Assembly: GCA_050084515.1 (NCBI GenBank) | Contig: CM114274.1 | Coordinates: 34,906,001 to 34,970,000, forward strand | DNA: 64,000 bases | Origin: Blasia pusilla | Lineage: Eukaryota; Marchantiophyta; Marchantiopsida; Blasiales | Reading direction: 5' to 3' | Part shown: positions 32,011-42,002 of the stretch, one piece after another | Numbering within the stretch: the first letter of the stretch is position 1 | Layout of the letters: each line of letters begins with the position of its first letter | The notes under the pieces: generated by a model | Database searches by the model: none | Told to the model about the DNA's origin: nothing | The model's input: only the letters and a program-made list of their open reading frames with translations | Position numbers and translations under genes: made by a program

Positions 32011-33885
32011 TGTTGTGTGCATGTCAAAGAATGTGGATACACTTTGTAAAGATAAGATCGACATATCGTGAAGAGAAAGATAAGGAAGTTTAAGTCGTAA
32101 CCATATTGTTGTCGATAGTTTAATTTGTGGAAGATGAAATGGAAGAACAATAGGGTTTGTAGTCAATGAGGCCCCCATACCCACACATGAAAGCGTACAA
32201 GCCTAATGAGTAAGGTTTTCTTAGAGAGAATGCTTGAAAATTTGATTTGGTGCAAGTTCTCAAAGAGAATCTCTTCAATTCAATCATGCCCTTATGCCAT
32301 CAATTGATTCAAGGATATATAATTTCTTATGTAGAAAGTGGAAGAAGAGTTTAGGAAAATCTAAATTTCAAGGCTGCACATAAATGGACTTGTTCGTCTA
32401 TGGGAGAGACTTATCCCAAAAAGTCCCCAAATGTCCGCAAACATGTTATCCGGAACCCATTCTTGCATAGTGGTCTGCATCCTTATTGCAGCCCCCACTT
32501 GCATCAAGCCAACCCCTGGCTCGTGTTGAACTTGTACCCCGCATGCATCCCTCTTGATGCAACCCATATATTGGAATTTTTTTTAAAAATTTCTTCATAA
32601 TTATTTCATTAAAAAAAATGTCCCTCGTGTTTGGTGCGAGTTGCCCACCTACACATCGCCACATCCTACCCATCCAAGCTAGATGTGTGTCGAAAGTAGG
32701 CCAAGGTCAAGGGAGAGATGTATGCTAGAGATTTTTTTGGGGGAGGAGGGATGCAACTCTTCAGCTCACGGAACCACTGTAGAGTTGCTCAAAGGTAGAA
32801 TGCCCCTCGAGGCCTCTCCTCTTCCTTTATATACTTAGAGATAGGTACAATGGAGACAAATTAGCTCTACCTATTCTCATGCCACGTGTCCTATTCTCAT
32901 AGCATGAGAGGATCTCCTTTGGGACTCTAATGTCCCAACATCATCTTCCCCAACCTCATCCTTATCTTCCTTTTCACTAACCTATGATCCCACTCTCATC
33001 TTTATCTCAACCTCATCCTTACTTTTCACCAACCTATGACCGACTCTCATCTTTATCTAATGTATCTTGTCTTTTTTTTTTGGTTGATTTCTTTCCCACT
33101 TATGCACTTCATGTCATAGATTCTAACTTAACTATGACTAAAAAATTATGGTCACAAGGGGGGGATGCAAGATCAGACACGCGGAGGGCATGCCAAGTGC
33201 GAGATGCAGCCAATCGGGCCCGTATGGATATTTTTGTCCCTAGGATGAACATAAGTCTGTGGACATGAACTTTGTCCATGTCTAAGCTTGCTCAATTATT
33301 GATGTAACAATAGGTCTCCCTCTTCAACACAAGCCATATGGTCCATCAAGACATAAGTATCTCCTTGGAGAAACCCTTAAGTCATGATAGGGGCAACCAA
33401 AGCCGAACTCCCAAAAACGTTTTTGGTGTAGACGCAACTATGGAGGTAAGTCCCACACTTCCAAAATAAATAGGAAAGAGACATTTTTTTGAAGAAAAGA
33501 TACCATTGCCTCCATCAAAAGTATTAGGACCAAAAATCTGCCCAAAAATTTCCATTAAGAACTTTGACGTAGAAGGATAAGTGTAAAAAAAACCTAGGAA
33601 TGAAGTTGGAGAAAATCCCATAAACAACTTGGGGATCTCCTCCAAAAGATACCATAGGAAGTCATTCTATATCTTTTAAAAGGGCCTCATCCAACATCTT
33701 GGATTTATTGTTTCTGAATCAATTTCCTATTCCTCCAAAAGCCCTGATGTTGCAACATTTTAATATGTGTACCAAATCCAACCCAATATTTTTTTGCATT
33801 CTAAGAGCATCCCAAAAATACCATTTTTTGATCTCCTTTCAAAAAATTGCAACACCAATAATTGTGATCATTCTCTCATAATTTC
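32011..33885. other. no recognisable gene; repeat debris
   Basis: Holds a TATA-like box on the minus strand near 32826 in a context resembling 39.4 kb (both followed on the plus strand by AGAGCTAA/TTAGCTCTA-type text), and a half copy of the short TIR family at about 33225-33290 (GGACATGAACTTTGTCCATG). Otherwise only short frames. Confidence 0.35.
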
Positions 33886-33889
33886 TCTC

Positions 33890-34040
33890 AAAGTATCGTG
33901 TCGTGCGTATACACATCGCTACACAACATACATCGCTGTCACCGAACACACTCATAAACACACACGATCCCATGCTAACTCATGACATCCAAACAAGACA
34001 AGAAGTACCAAAATATCTCCAATCGCCCCCCTAGCTGGTG
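33890..34040 (-). repeat. 3' leader repeat downstream of gypsy pol
   Basis: Similar to 62916-63045 and, in part, 62293-62400: shared text includes ATACACATCGCTACACAACA and CACGATCCCATGCTAACT. In both places it directly follows, on the minus strand, the PHD-bearing gypsy pol, so it is the element's 3' untranslated part. At 62.9 kb it abuts an LTR; here the LTR is missing. Confidence 0.6.
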
Positions 34041-34203
34041 GTTAGGTCCCTCTAACTCCAGATAGCCATCTATCCCTACCTACCATGACATACATCTCTC
34101 GGACGCTAAGAGCAAGAAGGTCGAGTGGTCATGTGGCCCCATCGTTAGTCGCCTTCTTGTCATCCATGTCACAGATACACGTCGAAATGTAGAACTATCT
34201 ACT

Positions 34204-34554
34204 CTATGTACATTTGGGACATATCCATCGTCCATGAGGAACCCTAGTGAGAGGTGGCGTCAAACATGCCATATGCCATCCTCTCGAACACCCATCACAT
34301 ACTAGCATAGTGGCTGCACCACGGACGGAACCACACAACATACACCGCAAGCTTGCAAGAACTATTGCTAAGCTTGGATCAACTGTACCGTCAATGTTCG
34401 GAAGATAACATGTCGTATAGTTACGCACATGGTCCTTCCAAACCATACCATCACGTCCCTCGAATAAGAGAACACCGCATGGCAAAACGTCACGCACTCT
34501 CAAGATGGTGCGTCGTGTAGTCACATTCAACGTCGTGGGTGGCGTCTGCTGCAA
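34204..34554 (-). pseudogene. integrase C-terminus with PHD finger
   Basis: A 116-codon frame. The first half, with RVRDVLPCGVLLFEGRDG, is the kind of barrel module found at the end of gypsy integrases. The second half is a complete PHD finger: Cys71, Cys74, Cys86, Cys89, His94, Cys97, Cys112, Cys115, with the typical LVCDGCSRGWHMACL and VPHGRWICPKC text. PHD fingers bind histone H3 tails, so a role in choosing insertion sites is a reasonable inference. The frame ends with the PHD finger. A second, damaged copy is at 63.23 kb. Confidence 0.85.
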
Positions 34555-34581
34555 GTAGACATAGTCTCCCTGATGAAATCT

Positions 34582-35520
34582 CTAGATAGTAGGTCGATAA
34601 CCACCTCCCCGAATAGTCGCATACCTCAATGTATCACGATGTTGCGCAATCACCAAGTTCTCAAACGCCATGGGCATCACTCTCCGAAACAACTCAACCC
34701 TCTGAGAACGTGCTCGCATCCATATATCAAGGTCATCAAGGTTCAACACCTCACCAGTAGCTCGACAAATGGCCGCAAGTGAATGTGGCTCTCGGCCATA
34801 AAGCAACAAGTACGATGAGAAAGACGCTAAGGATGCCTGCTTGCTAAATCTGTATCCCATCGCCAACCACGGCAACTCAAGGTCCCAATCTCCTAGGTGA
34901 CCTCTTTGCAAGCCACACTTGCGTAGTCCTCTCTTCATCGTCTGTACAGCCCGCTCCTCTAGTCCATCCGTCTCAAGATGATCTCGTGAAGTAGTGCGGT
35001 GGTCGATTGGTGCCTGATCACACAAGGCTTGAAACTCCCCGCGGAACCCTATACCTTGGTCTCTCAACACCTCAACTGGTGCGCCGTAATGACTCAGCAC
35101 TCAATCTAAGAAGGCATACGCTACTCCCTCACTCGCTTTGTCAGACAATGCAACCCACTCTATCCACTTTGAGAAGTGCTCGACCATCACCAACACATAA
35201 CGACTATGGCGCTCCGTCAAAGGAAAAGGTCCTGCAAAATCCAAACTCCATCTATAACCTAAACCCATGATCGGAAGTGGATGGAATTATGGAGTTGGAG
35301 CATTGAATGATGCTCAGAGTCGATCACACACCATGTATCTGGCAACAAATTTCTGAACATCAGTCTGCATGCCTCGCCACCAATACTGAATTTGGAGCAA
35401 GTTGTACGTCCGATTCACTCCAAAATGACCCAACTCCTCGTGGGCATGACACATCAAACGTGCTCTCTGCGAAGGATGAGCCACTACACGCACTCTACCA
35501 TCCTCCCACATTCGCAACAC
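34582..35520 (-). pseudogene. Ty3/gypsy integrase
   Basis: The zinc-binding part (35314-35520) reads HAHEELGHFGVNRTY and then MVCDRL; the first of the paired cysteines is replaced (ARYMVC). In the core, the DQGIGFRGEFQALC block carries the second catalytic aspartate, and HLETDGLEERAVQTMKRG has the glutamate region. Stops and frame changes separate the parts near 35.1-35.3 kb. Confidence 0.85.
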
Positions 35521-35708
35521 ATGTGTGCCCTCCCACCGGAACCGTCTGGCTCGCTATAGAATCCGATCCCTCTCTCTAGCATCCATTATGCTCGTGACGC
35601 TGCCAGTACGTAGGTACTCCAAGACCACTCCATCTTTGTGAATATCTCGGCCACCTGTCGTCTCCTCACCGGCCTCTGGATCTAAGGACTCTCCATCAGA
35701 CCTCTCCA

Positions 35709-36190
35709 TCAAAGTCTCAACAATCTGACTCTCCATAGCCAACAAGCCCAAATAGGCTGACGCATGCCATCCTGGCACCTAAACTCCTCATCACTCTCAC
35801 CATGCCAACGAGCTCCAATTGCATCTCGCTCACTCGGGCATGGGTTATGACTCAAATCATCTGCATCCTGGGTGAGCATCCCAAGTCTATGCACCACTTG
35901 GAAGTCATACTCCTGCAACAAAAGAGCCCGCCTTGCAAGCTTCCTTGTAAGCTTGTCGGATTCCATTAACCACTTAAGTGGCTGATGATCAGTAATGATG
36001 GTAAGGGAATTGCCGAATAGATAACATCTTAAATGTGCGACAGCCCACACTGCAGCCAAGCACTCACCCTCATACGAGCTATACTTCGCCTTTGCAGTGT
36101 TGTTCGAGCGACTAGCATAAGCCACCACGAACTCTCTACCATCATCGTCATGCTAGGTGAGCACGGCTCCTAGCCCCAACATGCTCCAAT
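35709..36190 (-). pseudogene. gypsy RNase H
   Basis: Contains HTDWSMLGLGAVLT upstream of a stop near 36155, then EFVVAYASRSNN, SYEGECLAAVWAVAHLRCYL and ITDHQPLKWLM, all standard for RT-linked RNase H. A stop separates the first active-site strand from the rest. Confidence 0.85.
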
Positions 36191-36284
36191 CAGTATGCAA
36201 ATGGAAAGGACGCCCCCTGATCAATCTCCTCAATATGGGCACGGACGTCAATCTGTCCTTGAGCATCTAAAATGCTCTCTCTTG

Positions 36285-37100
36285 CTATTCCCCCCAATGC
36301 CACTCCTGATCTACCTTGGTCATCAAGGTTAGCGGCTTCGCAATCAAACTGAAACCCTTGACATACCGTCGATAGAAGTTCGCCAATCCCATGAATGCAC
36401 AAACTCGACTCACATCTGTACGGCGTGGAATGCGTGAAATAGCCTCTACCTTCTTCTGTTGCACACCAAGGCCCCCAGGGTATATCGTATTACCTAAGTA
36501 CTCAATGTGGTCGTAGAAGAACTTGCACTTGCCTGAATGTAGCTTCAGCCCATGTAACTGCAATCGTCGAAACACCTCCTCTAAATGTCGCTCATGCTCC
36601 TCAACCGTGGCGCTAAAGACTATGATGTCATCAATATAATACCTAGCAAAATCCAAACATGCCAAGATCCTATCCATAACCCTCTAAAACTTAGCCGGTG
36701 CGTTCTTTAATCCGAATGGTAAGAACCGCAATTGGTACAAACAATCCTTCCCGTGAGGATCGATGCCCCAAAATCCTGTCTTCTGCCTGTCCTCCAATTT
36801 GATAGGCATCTCATGGTATCCGGCTCGCAAATCCAATGAACTGAAGACCTTTGCATGTCCAATCGCATCAAAGATCTCCTCAAGGGTGGGCGTGGCATAC
36901 CTATCGGACTTTGTCTGCCGATTGATAGGTCGGTAATCTCCACACATTCGCCTATGTGTCCAGTTGCCATACACATCCTTCTTGGTGGGCATGACAGTGG
37001 CAGATGTATACTCTCCATGCGACATCTCCACTAGTCCTACTCCAACCAAGTCTTGGCTCCTACTTTGAATCAGAGCCCTCTCAATGTCACTGTACTTGTA
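36285..37100 (-). pseudogene. Ty3/gypsy reverse transcriptase
   Basis: Blocks in order: RRMCGDYRPINRQT, YATPTLEEIFDAIG, VFSSLDLRAGYHEM, LPFGLKNAPAKF, then after a stop ARYYIDDIIVFS (YIDD catalytic box near 36.63 kb), and FMGLANFYRRYVKGFS. The stop between FGLKNAPAKF and the YIDD part is at about 36.68 kb. YIDD replaces the more usual YVDD. 10.9-12.0 kb is a worse-preserved relative. Confidence 0.9.
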
Positions 37101-37103
37101 GGG

Positions 37104-37316
37104 TCATCGGAAGATCGGCGTGTCACTCGACAACTCAATGCGGATCCATGGACCCTTCAACGTATCCAAATCATGCATACTAAATGCAAAATAGCTCCTA
37201 TAACTCCTAAGGAACTGGTGTATCCGACGCCACTTTCCTCCTATCAACTTAGGGCCCATATATGGCTCCCAAGTCTCTATCGTGACTACGGTAGGACTCT
37301 CCGGTGTGGATGTCAA
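37104..37316 (-). pseudogene. linker preceding gypsy RT
   Basis: WEPYMGPKLIGGKWRRIHQF then YFAFSMHDLDTLKGPWIRIE and DTPIFR, which is the standard approach to gypsy RT ('F....DL....G..+.I.L....PI..R'). Confidence 0.75.
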
Positions 37317-37495
37317 TGGTTGCTATGGTGCAACCCCGTCTCACAAAATAGAACTCTCATCTCCACATGCAGTACTCGGAACCATACTTGATGATGTGGC
37401 TATCATCTCCTGGCGTAGCTGCAAAACATCCCAAAAAGTCTCTCCTGATCACCCCTCGTATGTCGATCTCCTTAAGTCTCGCCCCCAGCCACTGC

Positions 37496-37975
37496 CTAAA
37501 CCATCTCGATAGGCATGGGGCTCACCAATGCAACTTTTGTGATCTGTCGCATCCTCAAACGATGTTGCCTAGCTACTTCTAAGCTGAAAATCCATGTCAA
37601 GCAGTTTAGATCCATTTCCTGACCCAAGAGGTCAAGAAATGGATCTAAACTGTCCTTACATTGTCTAGCACTCGATTGGCCCTGACACAGCCAATGAGCA
37701 ATGACCAAGTCTATGGTCCCTACCCGCTCCAAGTCCTGCGCCCCCAACAATGAAATGTCCCTCGGTAGGGAACTCTGGTAATCCTGAATGGCGGACGTAG
37801 ACAACAAGTTGGGAAAACGGAGGCGTAATAGCGCCACATGGTGAAGTGAAGCGTGCCTCACAACATCATCAATCTCCATATATAGTTACTGCTGCACGCA
37901 CACTCTAGCGTGCAAAACAACAACTAACCCAGTGTTGATCCTTCCAAAGAGATTCAACAACCTAATACCCTCTTC
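37496..37975 (-). pseudogene. C5 cytosine-methyltransferase-like (DNMT3-like) domain in gypsy pol
   Basis: The minus strand reads GIRLLNLFGRINTGLVVVLH, in place of motif I (family form LSLFDGIxTG), then after one stop (TAA at 37887-37889) MEIDDVVRHASLHH. Next come DYQSSLPRDISLLGAQDLER and IDLVIAHWLCQGQSSA, where motif IV should read P-C-Q and here is L-C-Q. Then LLGQEMDLNCLTWIFSL follows, resembling the last motif (G.AMD...L.W). Everything between motifs IV and X is absent, so about half the catalytic domain has been deleted. DNA methyltransferases captured by retrotransposons are reported in several eukaryotes. This copy cannot be active. The family call rests on motif order and spacing. Confidence 0.75.
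37602..37652. repeat. 23-bp-arm hairpin at the methyltransferase deletion joint
   Basis: 37602-37624 (begins CAGTTTAGATCCATTTC) pairs with 37630-37652 with one mismatch and a five-base loop. It falls exactly between motif IV and motif X, where the domain's middle is missing. One arm encodes the GQEMDLNC part of motif X, so the other looks like its inverted copy. Confidence 0.9.
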
Positions 37976-37984
37976 TGGGATGCA

Positions 37985-38728
37985 TCACACGATCGGGGTG
38001 GTGTCCAAAGGGGTCATAGCACTACTCCTGCCTACTTGGGGTTCCTTTGACCCGTCACACTCTAGTGCAAGCGTCTCGCTCCACGCGGTCTGCACATGCT
38101 CAGTGGCTAAGCGTCGAAGCTCCTCAGTCGAGCCCCAAAGCGGCACCTCTCCTCCACGAACTGATGCAGCTACCATGACACTCCTCTGCATAGAAATTTC
38201 AAGAATGGGAGTATCCTCTGCATAGACATGTCCCTCAATCAAATCACTAGGCCAAGTGATGGCACTACTAAATATTGCTAAGGTTGCCATCTCTCCTGGC
38301 CATCGCTCGATCACTACACCTGTGAATCGAACGGGAAATGAGCTAAGGCGCCCATCACCTGATTGCCATCTTGGTCTATAGGATGCTGACTCCTCCCAGT
38401 AATCCAGGGAAAACCCCATCGGGTATAACACTGCTTCACCAACCAAGACGTCGTAGGACTCTGCATCAGTCACTATCGCCTTGGCTCGCGCCACGGGATT
38501 ATTTGTAGGATGTCCCGAGCAAATCCTCACCACAACCTCTTGTCAGGTGATATATTGTCTGGTTCTCGCTCCACCCAAGGATGTATGTATCCGAAATGGA
38601 CAATGCTCCACATCAGCTCTCGTCAAGCCCAATCCTCTGAATGACGCTTTTCTCAACATCAGGGGTTGCCCTCCTGAATCCAACAAGACGCGTTGGGGAC
38701 TAAAAGCTCTATCTTCGGGACTCATCAA
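37985..38728 (-). pseudogene. gypsy aspartic protease region
   Basis: The minus strand has RVLLDSGGQPLMLRK, where DSG is the retroviral-type active site (near 38.68 kb), then FRIHTSLGG. In the next frame come AKAIVTDAESYDVLVGEAVLYPMGFSLDYW, the C-terminal part of this protease family. A stop or frameshift near 38.54 kb divides them. Confidence 0.8.
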
Positions 38729-38755
38729 CTAGAAGACCTCTCCCCATTTATCCAG

Positions 38756-39205
38756 CTACACAACACTAGGAGAAACCATGGCACGCTCTATCGCGGATCT
38801 AGCGGGCATCTCTGCCATCCTAGCAGCTGCAGCTTGCCACGAATCTGACGTGGACGGCCCGAGCATCTGCTCCAAGGGCAAGTCCATCACCTCCTCTGAA
38901 ATCACCTCTAAACGTGATACAAGAACTCCAACTCCACGCTCACATGGCCTAGCAACCAACCGAAAAACCTCAGCGGGCGTACCTCCCAACGTCATAACAT
39001 CGGACGCAGAAAATAAATGAGCGCGATACACAACGATGGCAACCCCCAGCAACGTGCTCGACACATGCCCCTCCTGAGCATCAACAATAAGAGTCTTCGC
39101 ATTGGCTTCTCCCATCGCCTTCCGTGCCTGCACACCAACAACATCACAAACTCTCCAAGAACTCTCATCAGGACCCATCGATGGGGTCCTCATCGCCTCG
39201 GACAA
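38756..39205 (-). pseudogene. N-terminal region of gypsy polyprotein
   Basis: A 149-codon frame in the place of gag, read into the protease after a stop. It contains KTLIVDAQEGHVSSTLLGVA and FRLVARPCERGVGVLVSRLE. No CCHC zinc knuckle. I cannot name the domain; it could be the C-terminal part of gag. Confidence 0.45.
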
Positions 39206-39431
39206 CGTGAAAGACTGAGGAAGCCTAGTCTGTTTCCTGGCTTCTCCTTGATGTAGATCTCTAGAAACCCTAGAAACCTCTCAAAGAATAGACCATGGTC
39301 AAGTTACTGTCCCAAGAGGGGTGATCCACTCTCATTGGAAGAGAAAGCAATCCCAATGCCATACACTCAAGAGTGATACGAGAGACTCAAGATGTGGAAT
39401 AGAAGGTGATGAACCCTTGAAGGTCCCTCCT

Positions 39432-39440
39432 CTTTATATA
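39432..39440 (-). promoter_or_regulatory. possible minus-strand TATA box upstream of gypsy
   Basis: The minus strand reads GAGTATATAAAGAGG about 230 bp upstream of the first gypsy frame. A similar box in a similar context lies near 32826, so both may belong to a repeat family. Confidence 0.35.
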
Positions 39441-39449
39441 CTCACAAGT

Positions 39450-41400
39450 GATTCACAAGAGTACAAAATAGAGCTAATCTTATTTTGTGCCACATGGCTT
39501 CCTTTCAAGGCTTAGCCAATCACATTTTGACACAAGTAGATTTCCTCTTATCTCTTCCAAAATATCCTCATTTATCCACTTGATATTTTCCAAATTACCC
39601 CAACTAACCTAGCCACCAACCAAGCCTCCTTTTGCTTTTCATTAAAGCACCAACCTCACTACTTTACTTTTATAAAGTTATCTTTTATTTATTACCTCTT
39701 TTCCTAAAGTTGGCCCCGCATAAAAGAGGCATCATTAAGAGGTTTAAACATGGGAATTTCCTTTTCTTAAGCTAATTTAATTAATACTAATAAAATTCTA
39801 TCTAACACTTAACGAGGAAGGAGTTTACACAGTGGCTGATTTTACTATACGACAGCGTGGTGCAACAAATCACTAATCTATCGTCTCATTGACAAACCAT
39901 CCTCAATTCTAGACATCCCACACAGGTCTATGTCCCCTAAACCCATATATCATCGATGCTCCTAACATCAGCATGAAACCCGATATCCCAAATAACTTCC
40001 CAATATCCAGAAATCCCTCAGATGTACAGGGTAAGAGACCAGAATGGGTAACCAGACAATAATTTTGATGTCGCTCCTCGACAACTGCAAATCTCGACCC
40101 CAACTCGGTTGTGGAGACAACTCCTCCAATCAGCAAGTCGTACTCCTCTTATATTGACGTTGCTCAAACCTCCTTGATGTGCGGTGTAGGTCTAGCAGTT
40201 TGGTGCATCATTGGCAGCACGGAACGGTTATAAACAACACGACACTCGAGAATGGGATGCGGAACTGGGCGGCATATCCTCCTCAATCATCAATTCACAC
40301 GCTATGTATCTTAGTGAAGGAGCGGCTCCACGATCAAGATATTGCGGTGCGGCCACGAGCGGCACGACAGAGCAATCGGCAGTCCATTGCGGCTACGAGC
40401 ATCACGATACAGTACTCGATCGTCGTCAAGCGGCTACCAATCACAACATAGCAGCATGAAATGAAAACTCAAACAACATAACCCAAGGTCATGTGCCATC
40501 ATAGGTTGATGACGAAACTACGATGACGGTGGCAGCCTAAACAAAGTACGTGGTTGCGACGCAAGTCTGAGAATCAACAGCCATCGTAGCAGACCCTCCA
40601 CTCCGTAATGGCGGAAATGGCGACCAAAGGGTGGACAATAGACAAACGACGCTCTGAGCAACGCTAGGCGGCGGCGGCAGCGACCGACGGTGGACGGTGG
40701 ACCGTTAACCGTTGACGGTGACAGTTGACCGTTGAGGGTGACGTTTGACCATTGTACGTTGATGGTGACGGTTGACCATTGTACGTTGATGGTGACGGTT
40801 GACCAAAAACGGTGGACCATTGACGGTGACTATGACGGTAACGGCCGCCGCCGGCGTGGCGGCTGGTTTAGGGTTTGAACAATTTAACCCTAAAAATCTC
40901 CTAGCAATGGAAATTTTGCAAGATTGACCATAGCTTTTTACTCGCAACTCCAAATTGTGCATTGTCTATTGCACAGCGTGCACAGCTTAACGATATACAT
41001 CAACGTCAAAAAGTATTTTAAATCAAACATTCCAATAAAAACTTAGGGGGATTGTCGTAAAGCTCAATGTCTCTTTCTCCTACATAATATTTGGCAGCGC
41101 TTCCGCGCTGATTTCTCCCAACAAAAATGTAAAACCTGTGAAAATACAAATAATCAAGCTACATGGTGCTCCTGAGAGCATTGGCATGGGGCAATCCACC
41201 CCCATAATCAATCCCTATCAAAAATTGGGCAGCGCTTCCAAGCACCACTCGTCCACACGAAAAATCGGCAAAGGAAACATCACAAGTAAGTGGCTCTTGC
41301 TCCGATGAGCACTCCCATGAACCGCTGAAAGGGAAATACGATACCCAGCCTGCAAAACCAGCGAGTGACCAGCGAGCTCCCCCATAAAGCTCTCTCACTC
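39450..41400. other. leader or flanking DNA between gypsy coding and LTR
   Basis: No convincing gene. Contains a GGTGACGGTTGACC repeat cluster (40.68-40.85 kb) and the paired phrase GGCAGCGCTTCC at about 41.09 and 41.23 kb. Short frames only. Confidence 0.35.
40685..40850. repeat. TTGACC/GGTGACGGTTGACC repeat cluster
   Basis: A 27-bp unit starting TTGACCATTGTACGTTGATG occurs twice in perfect tandem (40745-40798), flanked by shorter variants of TGACGGTTGACC. TTGACC matches the W-box core bound by plant WRKY proteins, but low-complexity repetition is a simpler explanation. Confidence 0.7.
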
Positions 41401-41419
41401 ACTCATTCTCTCTTTGTAA

Positions 41420-42002
41420 AATAAGATCCAATCTCTCTCACAACACCATAGTTCTCATATGTGTGCACTCTCACATGTCTCTCAAAATAAGATCCAATCT
41501 CTCTCACAACACCATAGTTCTCACATGTGTGCACTCTCACATGTCTCTCTCAATGTCAAACCAAACCCACTCTCCTAATGAGAGGCTTGGGTTACACACA
41601 CAAGGCAAGCAAGATCATAGCTCTGCCGCCTCATGCCAAGAGGTTCATCAAAGAGAGAATGAGCTCTCAAGCTCTCTCTCTCCTTGAGGTATACCTCTCC
41701 CCTCTCCCAAGCTCTCTCTATGGTAACCTATGCTCCCAAGTCACCTCCTTGGCTCTTGACCTGATGTAGGAGGTCAAGGGCTACATGACAAAAATAAAAA
41801 TACATTCATATATTCAAAATGGTACTTATCTAAAATAGTAAGTTCATCAATATGGCTCCAAATGAGCCGAAATGAAGGGAAAACCTAGACATCAGTTTTC
41901 CAGGGCATCAGAAGGTCATCGTAGACCTACTGAGTGTGTCCTCAACTACTCACAAAGGCGCTCTACTAGATCTCACCGATATATCCTAAAAGACGTGACA
42001 AC
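41420..42002 (-). repeat. LTR of the PHD-bearing gypsy family
   Basis: Matches 62.41-62.92 kb over most of its length: CTCTCCTAATGAGAGGCTTG, CATGCCAAGAGGTTCA and CTCCTTGGCTCTTGACCT occur in both. On the minus strand it would begin TGTCAC at 42002. Its left part has an internal direct repeat: CAATCTCTCTCACAACACCA appears twice within 60 bp (41430-41520). Being to the right of a minus-strand gypsy, it fits a 5' LTR. Confidence 0.6.

Larger units (their letters stand above)
34204..39205 (-). mobile_element. Ty3/gypsy retrotransposon with C5-methyltransferase and PHD domains
   Basis: Minus-strand order: gag-like/N-terminal region (39.2-38.76), protease (38.73-37.99), cytosine-methyltransferase-like domain (37.98-37.50), linker (37.32-37.10), RT (37.05-36.29), RNase H (36.19-35.71), integrase (35.52-34.58), PHD finger (34.4-34.2). 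Each part is recognisable, but frames change several times and stops interrupt it. RT before integrase is the Ty3/gypsy order. No clear CCHC gag is seen. The related right LTR is probably 41.4-42.0 kb. A TATAAAG-type box lies near 39.44 kb on the minus strand. Confidence 0.85.

Noticed and set aside
38778-39256. Plus-strand frames in the 38.8-39.3 kb stretch
   Set aside because: Opposite strand of the gypsy N-terminal region, which has the better continuity with protease.
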